A stretch of DNA of 64,000 bases from Rhizobium tibeticum (GCF_900110205.1 NZ_FOCV01000031.1:1-64000); one strand, 5' to 3'; positions 45,489-58,925 are shown, counted from the first letter of the stretch. Made by a program: numbers and translations. The notes: a model not told the origin generated them from the sequence alone.

Positions 45489-46125
45489 ATGCAATCACAA
45501 ATGCCGATTGATCACGGCGCATGGTCCGCTTGGCATCCCCAGGAACTGGCAGCCCGGCTGAGCGCTATCTCAAGGCGGTGGTGCATTGTTGGCGGATGGG
45601 CGCTCGATCTTTGGCACGGGCATCAGACCCGCGAGCACGAGGACCTCGAATTCACCATCCTGCGGCAAGATCTCGCCATCTTTCGCCATGCTCTGAGAGG
45701 CATGGAATTCCATACCGCTGGAGATGGCGTTGTCGAGTACCTGCCAGCAGACGAGGAGCCTCCGGCAGCAATCTCGCAGATATGGTGTCTGGACATGAAG
45801 GAGCGCGCGCTGGCGCGTCGACATGATGATCGAGCCGGGAACGCTCGACACCTGGATCTACAAACGACAAGCTGCGATTTCCCGCCCGCGCGCCGAGATG
45901 GTCGATACGACGGCTGAGGGTATTCCTTATTTGAAGCCGGCCGCCGTCCTTCTGTTCAAGGCGAAATACAGACGCCCCAAGGACGAAATCGACTTCGAGA
46001 GAGCCTTGCCGAGGCTGCCGGTTTCGGAACGTCTGTGGCTGAAAACCTCGCTTGCGGCATGCCACCCCGGCCATGAATGGTTGAAGGGCCTGCAAGAGCC
46101 GCAGATGACGCTCGCGCAGTGGTGA
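45489..46125 (+). pseudogene. Aminoglycoside nucleotidyltransferase-like gene broken at a GC repeat
   Basis: The first frame (from ATG 45489) reads RWCIVGGWALDLWHGHQTRE and HEDLEFTILRQDL, the conserved nucleotide-binding part of AadB/LinB-type aminoglycoside adenylyltransferases. It then runs out of homology at QIWCLDMKERA. The correct continuation (WRVDMMIEPGTLDTWIYKR, ending at 46125) lies in the next frame. The break is in GCGCGCGC at 45803-45810; one more GC would restore the frame. Together about 210 residues. It may be a true pseudogene, a contingency (phase-variable) gene, or an error in the sequence. Confidence 0.78.
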
Positions 46126-46143
46126 TCCGGAGTTCATGGAATG

Positions 46144-46166
46144 AAAAGGGCCGCACAAAGCGGCCC
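46144..46166 (-). terminator. Intrinsic terminator after gltD
   Basis: On the minus strand: GGGCCGC, loop TTTGT, GCGGCCC, then TTTTC, about 27 bases after the gltD stop. It ends the gltBD transcript. Confidence 0.9.
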
Positions 46167-46192
46167 TAACTCCATTCATCAAACGGCATTGC

Positions 46193-47647
46193 TTACCGCG
46201 GCAGAACCGTCGAGCCCATCAGGGCTTCATCGATGGCGCGGGCGGCCTGGCGGCCTTCGCGGATCGCCCAGACGACCAGCGACTGGCCGCGGCGAACGTC
46301 GCCTGCCGTCCAGAACTTGTCGACCGAGGTCTTGTAGTCGCGGTCATTGGCAACGACGTTGGTCGAGCCGCGACGGTCGGTGTTGAGCGTCAGCTCACCG
46401 TCGAGCTCCTTCAGCACACTGTCCTTGAACGGACCGCTGAAGCCGATCGCGATAAAGGCGAGGTCGGCCTTGATGATGAATTCCGTGCCTGCGATCGGCT
46501 TTCGACGCTCGTCGACTTCGCAGCACTTCACGCCGGTCAGGACGCCATCTTCGCCGACGAACTCGAGCGTTGCAACCTGGAACTCGCGAATGGCGCCTTC
46601 CGCCTGTGAAGACGAGGTGCGCATCTTCGTCGCCCAGAACGGCCAGACGGCGAGCTTGTCTTCCTTCTCGGGCGGCTGCGGGCGAATGTCGAGCTGGGTA
46701 ACCTTCACGGCACCCTGACGGAACGCCGTGCCGACGCAGTCAGACGCGGTATCGCCACCGCCGACGACGACGACATGTTTGGCGCCTGCAAGGATCGGGT
46801 CAGACGCCCAGCCGACGCTGTCGATGTTTTCGCGGCCGACGCGCTTGTTCTGCTGCACAAGGTACGGCATCGCATCGTGCACACCGGCAAGCTCGATGCC
46901 CGGAATGCCTGCTTGGCGGGGCGTTTCCGAACCGCCGCAATAGAGCACGGCATCATAATCCGAAAGCAGCTGCTCGACCTTCACGTCGACGCCGACATTG
47001 ACGCCACAATGGAAGGTGACGCCTTCGCCTTTCATCTGCTCGACGCGACGATCGATGAAGTTCTTCTCCATCTTGAAATCAGGGATGCCGTAGCGCAGCA
47101 GGCCGCCGGGCTTCGACTCGCGCTCATAGAGGTGAACGTCGTGGCCGGCGCGGCCGAGCTGTTGCGCAGCCGCCATGCCGGCAGGGCCGGAACCGATGAT
47201 CGCCACCTTCTTGCCCGTATGCACCGTGGCCGGCTGCGGACGGATGAAACCGAGCTCGTAGGCCTTGTCGGCGATCGCCTGCTCGACCGTCTTGATCGCA
47301 ACCGGCGTGTCTTCAAGGTTCAGCGTGCACGCTTCCTCGCAGGGGGCGGGGCAAACGCGGCCGGTGAATTCCGGGAAGTTGTTGGTCGAATGCAGGTTCT
47401 GGATCGCCGCTTCCCAGTTGTTGTTATAGACGAGGTCGTTCCAGTCAGGAATCTGGTTGTGCACCGGACAACCGGTCGGCCCATGGCAATAGGGGATGCC
47501 ACAGTCCATGCAGCGCGCTGCCTGTTTCTGTACTTCCTGGTCCGACATCGGGATCGTGAATTCGCGGAAATGCCGGATGCGATCCGAGGCAGGCTGATAC
47601 TTCGCCACCTGCCGGTCGATTTCCAGAAACCCTGTGACCTTACCCAT
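46193..47647 (-). CDS. gltD: Glutamate synthase small subunit
   Basis: 484 residues from ATG 47647 (AAGGGACG upstream); the frame is open to 47749, but this start gives the usual length and the family N-terminus MGKVTGFLEIDR. It carries NADPH and FAD and feeds electrons to GltB. N-terminal iron-sulfur cysteines: ARCMDCGIPYCHGPTGCPVH and RVCPAPCEEACTLN. FAD motif VAIIGSGPAGMAAAQQL, NADPH motif VVVVGGGDTASDCVG. It is 222 bases downstream of gltB in the same direction. Confidence 0.95.
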   Translation of the reverse strand: MGKVTGFLEIDRQVAKYQPASDRIRHFREFTIPMSDQEVQKQAARCMDCGIPYCHGPTGCPVHNQIPDWNDLVYNNNWEAAIQNLHSTNNFPEFTGRVCPAPCEEACTLNLEDTPVAIKTVEQAIADKAYELGFIRPQPATVHTGKKVAIIGSGPAGMAAAQQLGRAGHDVHLYERESKPGGLLRYGIPDFKMEKNFIDRRVEQMKGEGVTFHCGVNVGVDVKVEQLLSDYDAVLYCGGSETPRQAGIPGIELAGVHDAMPYLVQQNKRVGRENIDSVGWASDPILAGAKHVVVVGGGDTASDCVGTAFRQGAVKVTQLDIRPQPPEKEDKLAVWPFWATKMRTSSSQAEGAIREFQVATLEFVGEDGVLTGVKCCEVDERRKPIAGTEFIIKADLAFIAIGFSGPFKDSVLKELDGELTLNTDRRGSTNVVANDRDYKTSVDKFWTAGDVRRGQSLVVWAIREGRQAARAIDEALMGSTVLPR

Positions 47648-47869
47648 ATTTTCGTCCCTTACACTCATGACCGCCTCGCCTGCGGCCAGTTGTCCATCGT
47701 CAGCCTCGACAGCGGAGGCAGGTTGCTTCTTTCGACCGTCATCAAGCATATCCCTTGAGTGCCATCCACGCGCCGGCGCTGCCTGAGGCTGCTGCCGATC
47801 TGTGGGTCATTGAGATACTTCGGTCATCCGCCGCGCCGGCGTTCACCAGCGCAACGGAAGTAAGCGTAA

Positions 47870-52591
<4,722 letters not shown>

Positions 52592-53132
52592 CATTCCCTC
52601 CTGTCAGAGCCCGCGAGCTTGCGGGCGGCTTCTTGTCCCGCGTCGCCCCTGATCCTAGGGTCGGCGCGTGACAGCTCTGTTGCATTATCGAAGATCCGGT
52701 CGCCGGCGGCAGGCTCTCCGGGGAAAGCAACCGTTGCGCTCCCGCGCCTGCCATCCGCCTCCGCACGCGGGCTTCTGCCCGCATTTGAAGAACTATAGCG
52801 TGAAACCCCACAAGTGTAAGGTTTTTTGGCGCCTCTTCGGCCATCGCGGCCAAAATAGGACAGCAACCCTGTCCTAATTCACTCGATCTATGCCAGAAAC
52901 ATCCCGCCCGCGCAAGAGCACTGAATCAAAAAAATGTCGATTGGCGACAGAATATTACCGTGCAGGCCAGATGGCGAGACATAAAATTACGCAACTCAGC
53001 ATTATTTTGTTTATTGATTGCTTAAGTCAATTTTTGTGATGGATTCCACGCCGCCCCTTTGACCCGCGCAGGCGATAGCGTAATGTCGCCGCCCGAACCT
53101 GATCCCCACCACGTCCCAAGCGGTCTCCTTTC
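52592..53132. other. Intergenic region upstream of gltB and the threonine aldolase gene
   Basis: About 540 bases between divergent genes. The stretch 52910-53040 is clearly AT-rich for this genome (for example TTTGTTTATTGATTGC), as expected for promoters. A TTGA...GTCAA palindrome lies near 53012-53030. I see no gene, RNA or terminator here, and could not name a regulator site. Confidence 0.5.
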
Positions 53133-54182
53133 ATGTATTTTGCATCCGACAACTGGGCAGGCGCCCATCGATCCATCGCCGAACGTCTGCTCCGGGAATC
53201 CGACGGCTTTGCCGCGGCCTATGGCGCAAGCGATCTCGATCGGCGCGTCGAGCGACGCTTTGCCGAAGTCTTCGAGCGCGAGGTCGCGGTGCTGTTCGTC
53301 GGCACAGGCACGGCGGCGAACTCGTTGTCGCTTGCCAGCGTCCAGCGCCCCGGCGGAATCACCTTTTGCCATTCCGAAGCGCATGTGATCGCCGACGAAT
53401 GCGGCGCACCCGACTTCTTCAGCGGCGCCCGCCTGCTCGGCGTTCCCGGTGCGGAAGGAAAGATCGATCCGGCAAAACTCAAGGAGAAGATCGCAGCCTT
53501 CCCGCCGACCGCCGTACAACACGGGCGGGCAACGGCTGTGACGATCACCCAGGCAACGGAGGCCGGTACGGTCTACACCCTGTCGGAAATCGACGAAATC
53601 GCCGCAATCGCCCGGAAAGATAAACTACCCCTCCACATGGACGGTGCACGCTTTGCCAACGCCCTTGTCTCCCTCGGTGCCAGCCCGGCTGAGATGACCT
53701 GGAAGCGCGGCGTAGGCATGCTGTCCTTCGGCGGCACGAAGAACGGTTGCTGGTGCGCGGAGGCAATCGTCTTGTTCAATCCGGAACAGGCGAAGGAGAT
53801 GCCGTTCATCCGCAAGCGTGCGGCCCAGCTTTTCTCCAAGTCACGCTTCATCGCCGCCCAGTTCGATGCCTATTTCGAGAACGATCTCTGGCTCGACCTT
53901 GCCCGCCATGCAAACGGCATGTCCGACCGCCTGCGCGCCGGCATTGACGCAAGCAACTCGGCTCGCCTCGCGTGGCCGACCTCGGCCAACGAAGTCTTTG
54001 CAGTCATCCCGAAGAGCGCGGCCAAAACCGCCGAGGAGAAGGGTGCGAAATTCTACGAGTGGTCAGTGCCGCCGGCAACGCCCGAGCTCGTCGGCCCGGG
54101 TGAGACCCTGGTCCGACTGGTTACCAGCTTTGCGACGACAAAGGCAGACGTCGATGGCTTCCTGAGCTGCCTCGCGGACTGA
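53133..54182 (+). CDS. ltaE: Low-specificity threonine aldolase
   Basis: 349 residues. PLP enzyme splitting L-threonine and related beta-hydroxy amino acids to glycine and an aldehyde. Signatures are MYFASDNWAG at the N-terminus, GTGTAANSLSLASV, HMDGARFANALV (Asp of the PLP site) and SFGGTKNGCWCAEAI with the Schiff-base lysine. Length is as expected. A weak RBS (GGTCTCC region) precedes the ATG, so start is moderately sure. Glycine supply is the likely role. Confidence 0.93.
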   Translation: MYFASDNWAGAHRSIAERLLRESDGFAAAYGASDLDRRVERRFAEVFEREVAVLFVGTGTAANSLSLASVQRPGGITFCHSEAHVIADECGAPDFFSGARLLGVPGAEGKIDPAKLKEKIAAFPPTAVQHGRATAVTITQATEAGTVYTLSEIDEIAAIARKDKLPLHMDGARFANALVSLGASPAEMTWKRGVGMLSFGGTKNGCWCAEAIVLFNPEQAKEMPFIRKRAAQLFSKSRFIAAQFDAYFENDLWLDLARHANGMSDRLRAGIDASNSARLAWPTSANEVFAVIPKSAAKTAEEKGAKFYEWSVPPATPELVGPGETLVRLVTSFATTKADVDGFLSCLAD

Positions 54183-54192
54183 GTTGTCGGGC

Positions 54193-54321
54193 TCAATTCT
54201 GATGCCCCGTGACGGCGGATTGCGGCTTGCCGCTATCCGTCGTTTTCGCGTCGTGTCCGGCCACGACAATCAGCATCACACAGGCAACCAGCCCGGATAC
54301 GAAGAGTATGCCATACGTCAT
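54193..54321 (-). CDS. Small membrane protein (42 residues)
   Basis: ATG at 54321, nine bases after AAGGAG. One hydrophobic helix (YGILFVSGLVACVMLIVVAG), followed by a hydrophilic tail (HDAKTTDSGKPQSAVTGHQN). Too short for ordinary gene callers. Size, RBS and helix support a real small inner-membrane protein; relatives and function unknown. It ends ten bases from the convergent ltaE stop. Confidence 0.6.
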   Translation of the reverse strand: MTYGILFVSGLVACVMLIVVAGHDAKTTDSGKPQSAVTGHQN

Positions 54322-54584
54322 CGGTCCGTTCTCCTTGCCCCGAAGATCGACCATCAAGGCGGGCAGCCTAGACGCCGAACCTAACCAGATGCCTAAGCTA
54401 CAGGGTTGAGAGCGTCTTAAGACGGTAGGCGGCCCGTTAACTTTTGCGGCAAAAGCCGAACGAAAATTGCGCCCGCGTGAAGCGTGATGGGCGTGGTTGA
54501 TATCCGATCCCCTGGCCACCCCGCCGCAGCCGCGCTATCACCGGGGCACCGGTCTGAAATCGGAAAACAGCGAAGGAGACCCGA

Positions 54585-55082
54585 ATGGAAATCCGTCCTG
54601 AACAGCCAAGCGACATCACGGCGATCCGTCAGATAACAAAGGCGGCATTCGCATCGATGGAATATAGCAGTCAAACAGAAGCAGAGATCGTTGACGCTCT
54701 CCGCGAAGCGGGCGCATTGACGGTCTCGCTCGTCGCGGTCCAGGATGGTGCCGTCTTAGGGCATATCGCGTTTTCGCCCGTTGCGATCGATGCCCAAGAC
54801 AAGGGCTGGTTTGGACTTGGACCGGTCTCGGTCAGGCCGGACCGTCAAAAGGAGGGCATTGGCGGCAAGCTCATTTCCGACGGCTTATCGCGGCTTGCCA
54901 ATGTCGGAGCCAGAGGCTGCGTCGTTCTCGGCGATCCCGGCTACTACAGGCGCTTCGGCTTCCAGAATGACGCCAATCTGATCTTTGAGGCGGCGCCTGC
55001 GGAATATTTCATGCACTTGGCGTTCGCCGGCCGCACGCCTGCGGGCAAAGTCACCTATCACGACGCCTTCTGTGCCACTTGA
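54585..55082 (+). CDS. GNAT-family N-acetyltransferase
   Basis: 165 residues. The acetyl-CoA binding fold is visible: ITAIRQITKAAFASMEYSSQ, LVAVQDGAVLGHIAFSPVAI, then motif A GLGPVSVRPDRQKEGIGGKL and the GDPGYYRRFGF end typical of YhbS-like acetyltransferases. AAGGAG precedes the ATG. Acetyl acceptor unknown. Confidence 0.9.
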   Translation: MEIRPEQPSDITAIRQITKAAFASMEYSSQTEAEIVDALREAGALTVSLVAVQDGAVLGHIAFSPVAIDAQDKGWFGLGPVSVRPDRQKEGIGGKLISDGLSRLANVGARGCVVLGDPGYYRRFGFQNDANLIFEAAPAEYFMHLAFAGRTPAGKVTYHDAFCAT

Positions 55083-55177
55083 TAGGAAAGCTGAGGCTTG
55101 AAGACAAGATCGCCTTGTCGATAGCGCATGTGAGGAAACTGGCTTCGCGACTGTTCGTCCGGCGGCGGACAGCCCTG

Positions 55178-56035
55178 TCATGCGTTGGCACGAAGGCTAC
55201 GCACCTTACCAAGAATATCATCCGATAGGGCTGAAACCAGTGCCTGGTCCGCCCCTTTTCGCGGCACCAGCACAAACTCGACATCCTCAAGCACCGGCAG
55301 CTTGCCTTTGCCGATCTCCTTCAACCCTGATGGCGCCATGCTGCGTGGCTGCACCAGAACACCCATCCCCGCCCGCGCTGCCGCCGTCAGTCCGCTGAGG
55401 CTGCCGCAGGTGCAGACGATCCGCCAGGCGACCTGGCTGCGCCCCAACGCTTCGAGTGCAATGCTGCGCGTCACGCTCGGCGGCGGGAAGGCGATCAATG
55501 ACAGGGGCGTAGCGCTCAACACATGCTCGGGATCGCGCGCCAGCCAGACGAGTGGCTCGCGATAGACCAGCCGCCCGCGGGCATCGCCGAGCCGGCGCTT
55601 CGCCAGCACGAGGTCGATCTCGCCATTGTCCTGCATCTCGTAGAGCGTCCCGGAGAGCGCAACCGTCAATTCGAGATCGACCGACGGGTGCGAGCGGACG
55701 AAATCCTCGAGCACTGCCGGTAGCTGGCTGGTCACGAAGTCTTCCGACACGCCGAGCCGGAGATTGCCGCGCAGCTTCTGTCCCCTGAATTGCGATTGAA
55801 CCTGTGCCTCGATCGCCAGCATCGCCCGCGCATGGCTGAGCAGCGCCTCGCCGTCGGTCGTCAGCAGCACCTTGTGGGTGTCGCGCGCCAGCAACCGCCG
55901 TCCGACGGCGCTTTCGAGCCGCTGGATATGCTGGCTGACGGTCGATTGGCCGAGCCCGAGCCTTTCGGCGGCAAGCGTGAAGCTTCCCATCTGTTCGACG
56001 GCAACAAAACTGCGCAGTTGCGTAAGATCAAGCAT
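55178..56035 (-). CDS. LysR-family transcriptional regulator beside the BASS gene
   Basis: 285 residues. N-terminal winged HTH (MLDLTQLRSFVAVEQMGSF, then STVSQHIQRLESAVGRRLL) and an effector domain starting LRGNLRLGVSEDFVTSQLPA. Divergent from the BASS transporter with a 93-base gap that holds an ATAAC-T-GTTAT palindrome, so it probably controls that gene. Effector unknown. Confidence 0.92.
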   Translation of the reverse strand: MLDLTQLRSFVAVEQMGSFTLAAERLGLGQSTVSQHIQRLESAVGRRLLARDTHKVLLTTDGEALLSHARAMLAIEAQVQSQFRGQKLRGNLRLGVSEDFVTSQLPAVLEDFVRSHPSVDLELTVALSGTLYEMQDNGEIDLVLAKRRLGDARGRLVYREPLVWLARDPEHVLSATPLSLIAFPPPSVTRSIALEALGRSQVAWRIVCTCGSLSGLTAAARAGMGVLVQPRSMAPSGLKEIGKGKLPVLEDVEFVLVPRKGADQALVSALSDDILGKVRSLRANA

Positions 56036-56052
56036 GGCAATCCAGAAATACG

Positions 56053-56063
56053 ATAACTGTTAT
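56053..56063. promoter_or_regulatory. Candidate LysR operator
   Basis: ATAACTGTTAT, a perfect 11-base palindrome of T-N-A style in the 93-base gap between the LysR gene and the divergent BASS gene. Position fits a LysR site, but only one copy can be seen. Confidence 0.4.
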
Positions 56064-56128
56064 TCCTTGCATCCTGTATCATAATGGAAGAAAGACAAAT
56101 GATCTACTGATCTCCTTGAGTGTCCGCC

Positions 56129-57133
56129 ATGCGCCGTTTTCTGCCCGATAACTTTACGATGCTACTCGTCTGCACCGTCATCCTCGCCTCTCTGCTGCCG
56201 GCCAAAGGCGCTTTTGCCGGCTATTTCGGGATCGCGACGAGCCTGGCGGTGGCCCTTCTCTTCTTTCTGCACGGCGCACGCCTGTCGCGCGACGTGGTGA
56301 TCGCCGGCCTGCTGCATTGGCGGCTTCATCTCGTCATCCTGCTGACGACGTTCGGACTTTTTCCGATCCTCGGCCTCGGCCTCGGCTTCGTGCCTGAATG
56401 GATACTGCCGAAGCCGCTCTATCTCGGGATCCTCTATCTGAGCGTTCTGCCATCGACCGTGCAGTCGTCGATCGCCTTCACCTCGATGGCGGGTGGCAAC
56501 GTCCCGGCAGCCATCTGCTCGGCATCGGCGTCGAACATCTTCGGCATGTTCCTGACACCGCTGCTGGTCGGGCTGCTGTTTTCCGTCGGCGGTCATGGCG
56601 GCTTTTCCTGGAGCGCGCTGCAGCAGATCCTTCTCCAGCTGCTGCTGCCCTTCGTCGTCGGCCAGTTGCTTGAGCCGTGGATCGGCGGCTGGATCCGCGC
56701 GAAGAAGAAGCTTCTGATGCCTGTCGACCGCGGCTCGATCCTGATGGTGGTCTATCTCGCCTTCAGCACGGCGGTCGTCGAGGGTCTCTGGCACACCTTC
56801 TCGATCGGCGACATCGCCGCAGTCATCGTCGCCGACACAGCGCTGCTCGCCTTCGTGCTGTGCTTCACCATGTTTGGCAGCCGTCTCCTCGGCTTCAACA
56901 AGGCCGACGAGATCACCATCACCTTCTGCGGCTCGAAGAAGAGCCTCGCCAGCGGAGCGCCGATGGCGAGCGTCATCTTTGCCGGGCAATCGATCGGGGC
57001 GATCGTGCTCCCACTGATGCTGTTCCACCAGATCCAGCTGATGGTCTGCGCCGTGATCGCGCAGAAATATGCAGCCAGAGCAGCGCACCACATTACCGAA
57101 GAGGAAGCCGAGGAAGCGGCAAGCCCGGCCTGA
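56129..57133 (+). CDS. Bile acid:sodium symporter (BASS) family transporter
   Basis: 334 residues, about nine membrane helices, of the SBF-like/BASS fold (YfeH type). Conserved stretches: ALLFFLHGARLSRDVVIAGL, LSVLPSTVQSSIAFTSMAGGN, AICSASASNIFGMFLTPLL, and ITFCGSKKSLASGAPMASVIF. Substrate is unlikely to be bile acid in a soil bacterium; keto acids or other organic anions are usual. ATG 56129 is preferred; a GTG at 56120 is in frame. Regulated presumably by the divergent LysR. Confidence 0.9.
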   Translation: MRRFLPDNFTMLLVCTVILASLLPAKGAFAGYFGIATSLAVALLFFLHGARLSRDVVIAGLLHWRLHLVILLTTFGLFPILGLGLGFVPEWILPKPLYLGILYLSVLPSTVQSSIAFTSMAGGNVPAAICSASASNIFGMFLTPLLVGLLFSVGGHGGFSWSALQQILLQLLLPFVVGQLLEPWIGGWIRAKKKLLMPVDRGSILMVVYLAFSTAVVEGLWHTFSIGDIAAVIVADTALLAFVLCFTMFGSRLLGFNKADEITITFCGSKKSLASGAPMASVIFAGQSIGAIVLPLMLFHQIQLMVCAVIAQKYAARAAHHITEEEAEEAASPA

Positions 57134-57144
57134 CATTGGACGAC

Positions 57145-57173
57145 AAAAAGGCGGCGCTCTCACGAGCGCCGCC
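57145..57173 (-). terminator. Intrinsic terminator after hsp20
   Basis: On the minus strand: GGCGGCGCTC, loop GTGA, GAGCGCCGCC, then TTTTT. Ten perfect pairs. It lies between the convergent BASS and hsp20 genes and may serve both. Confidence 0.92.
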
Positions 57174-57198
57174 TGCATGTTTGGCCTGGGAGGACCGA

Positions 57199-57666
57199 TT
57201 AGTTGGCGACCTGCGCCTCGATGGCCTTCGGCGCGCTGACCGGCTCAGCCGCAATCGCGATCTTGCGCGGCTTCATGGCTTCCGGAATGCTGCGAAGCAG
57301 GTCGATGTGGAGCAGACCGTTCTTCAACGAAGCGGCGGTGACCTCGACGTGATCGGCAAGCTGGAAGCGGCGCTCAAAGGCGCGCTTGGCAATGCCGCGA
57401 TAGAGGAACTCGCTGCCTTCTGCATTGTCTTCGCTCTTTTCACCCTTGACGGTCAGGGCGTGGGCCTGTGCCTCGATGAAGATTTCGGTCTCATCGAAAC
57501 CGGCAACGGCCATGGTGATGCGATAGGTGCTCTCGCCGGTACGCTCGATATTGTAGGGCGGATAGGTCTGGCCCTGGTCAGGCTGACCGAGACTGTCGAG
57601 CATGGTGAAAAGACGGTCGAAACCGACGGTCGAACGATAAAGGGGAGAGAAGTCTACGTGACGCAT
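57199..57666 (-). CDS. Small heat-shock protein, Hsp20 family
   Basis: 155 residues. Alpha-crystallin domain: PPYNIERTGESTYRITMAVA (start), FDETEIFIEAQAHALTVKGE, FLYRGIAKRAFERRFQLAD, LKNGLLHIDLLRSIPE (IXI-like tail region after). It matches the IbpA-type class A small chaperones of rhizobia. ATG 57666 with CAGGAGGAC. The promoter and 5' leader (next entries) point to heat-shock sigma factor and a thermosensor. Confidence 0.94.
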   Translation of the reverse strand: MRHVDFSPLYRSTVGFDRLFTMLDSLGQPDQGQTYPPYNIERTGESTYRITMAVAGFDETEIFIEAQAHALTVKGEKSEDNAEGSEFLYRGIAKRAFERRFQLADHVEVTAASLKNGLLHIDLLRSIPEAMKPRKIAIAAEPVSAPKAIEAQVAN

Positions 57667-57764
57667 GATGTCCTCCTGAGGAAGCGACGTGTTGCGATAA
57701 TTGCCCCTGAAACCCCTTGATCGGCAGCTTCGGGACGGGTGGACAGGCCCGTTTGGCGCCTGCA
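57667..57764 (-). ncRNA. ROSE-like RNA thermometer in the hsp20 leader
   Basis: A leader of about 98 bases from the predicted start site. Just before the ATG it reads CGCTTCCTCAGGAGGACATC: TCCT pairs with AGGA of the Shine-Dalgarno around CAGG. This has the layout of the 3' hairpin of ROSE elements that control rhizobial small heat-shock genes, with the usual UYGCU-like side facing the SD. Upstream bases can form further stems. Called from layout, not from a covariance model. Confidence 0.65.
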
Positions 57765-57770
57765 GGAATG

Positions 57771-57799
57771 AGATGGGGATGGCTTTTGCGCAGTTCAAG
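57771..57799 (-). promoter_or_regulatory. RpoH (sigma-32) promoter of hsp20
   Basis: On the minus strand CTTGAA (57799-57794), 15 bases, then CCCCATCT (57778-57771), both exact or near-exact matches to the heat-shock consensus. Start of transcription about 57764. Confidence 0.85.
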
Positions 57800-57839
57800 A
57801 CCCCGGCGCAGGAGCGCACTCACGTTGCGTGAACCGCAT

Positions 57840-57998
57840 ATGAATAGCCGGTTCGGAAGCCATTCATGAGTGCAGGATTAGGAATCATGCCCATCGGGTG
57901 ACACTGGCCCGACGGCTGGAGTGTATCGTCCCTTCGTCTTCAGCCCGATCTCCAGCCGGCATCGCGGAACCTCAAGTTCCGCATGCCGGTCTTTTTTT
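57840..57998 (+). ncRNA. Candidate plus-strand small RNA with strong terminator
   Basis: A plus-strand intrinsic terminator at 57956-57998 (CCGGCAT-GCGGAAC with GTTCCGC-ATGCCGG, loop CTCAA, then TCTTTTTTT) has no plus-strand protein gene upstream since 57133. That gene has its own terminator. Between about 57840 and 57956 there are short hairpins (for example CCCATCGGG) and only tiny ORFs. The 5' end and promoter are not clear. A small RNA is the simplest explanation. Confidence 0.5.
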
Positions 57999-58037
57999 GA
58001 ACGGTTGAGTTCAAAGACGACGACAGCCCGTCGCATG

Positions 58038-58925
58038 TCAGACCGACAGCTCCTTGGCACGCGCGTTGATCTTTTTGCAGGCATCCTCGAACGGATCGCG
58101 CATCGGCACCAAGGGCGAAGCGCCAAGCAGGAGAAGCGCTTTCAAATGCGTCCAGCCGCCTTCCTCGCCGGCAACCGGCGCATAAGACGTCATCGGACCG
58201 CGCTCCTCACCGGCATAAAGGCGTTCGTACTCCGCAAAGTTGGAGAAGTTTTCGTGACTGTTGTCCGAGGGATGGAAAGTCTCGGCCGCAGCGCCTTCAG
58301 CAAGGATGACTTCATGCGTATCGAGCAGGACGGCATAGTACTCGATCGACCTGTCGTTGGCAGGAACGACTGGCGCAATTGTCGTGCCGTTCACGAGATC
58401 CTTGACGCGGATCAGAACGCCATTCAGGAACAGCGCATGGCCAGGCGACAGGTAGAGATCGGAATGTGGCGTATGCTCATCCAGCGCATGGCGCGAGACT
58501 CGGACCGGCACGACGCCGTCATGCCAGCGCGCGCCACTCTTCTTGAAGACTTGGCGACCGACCCACTTGATCCGCCGTGTATCCCCGTCCGGAAGCGCAA
58601 CGCGATCGCCGATCCGAAGATCCTCGACACGTTTTTCACCGCAATCTGTCAGGATCAACGTCCCACGCAGGAAGCAATGCGCACCACCGCCGCCGTTCCC
58701 GCCGCCACCAGAGTTGCCATTCCCGCCGCCACCAGAATTGCCATGCCCGCTTCCGCCAGAACCACCCCGCCCCCAACGCCTGCCCATCGCGTGCGCAGGG
58801 GAAGAAGAAACTGCCATGGCGATGGCCGCAACGCTTGCGAAACGAGCACCGGCAGCGGCCGCCACACCCAGAAAATGCCTGCGCGCGGTATTGCGGGGCA
58901 GCTTTGGATCTTCCGTAGACGACAT
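58038..58925 (-). CDS. Tat-exported Hint-domain protein
   Basis: 295 residues from ATG 58925 (AAGGAAG upstream). The N-terminus has a twin-arginine signal (RRHFLGVAAAAGARF then a hydrophobic run to SPAHA). A Gly/Asn/Ser-rich low-complexity stretch of about 35 residues follows (GGSGHGNSGGGGNGNSGGGG). Then comes a Hint (hedgehog/intein) domain of the Hint_2 type: starting Cys in HCFLRGTLILTDCGEKRVED, LRIGDRVALPDGD, IKWVGRQ, and DLYLSPGHALFLNG with the conserved His. There is no obvious C-terminal extein. Self-cleavage after export is possible but unproven. Confidence 0.83.
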   Translation of the reverse strand: MSSTEDPKLPRNTARRHFLGVAAAAGARFASVAAIAMAVSSSPAHAMGRRWGRGGSGGSGHGNSGGGGNGNSGGGGNGGGGAHCFLRGTLILTDCGEKRVEDLRIGDRVALPDGDTRRIKWVGRQVFKKSGARWHDGVVPVRVSRHALDEHTPHSDLYLSPGHALFLNGVLIRVKDLVNGTTIAPVVPANDRSIEYYAVLLDTHEVILAEGAAAETFHPSDNSHENFSNFAEYERLYAGEERGPMTSYAPVAGEEGGWTHLKALLLLGASPLVPMRDPFEDACKKINARAKELSV

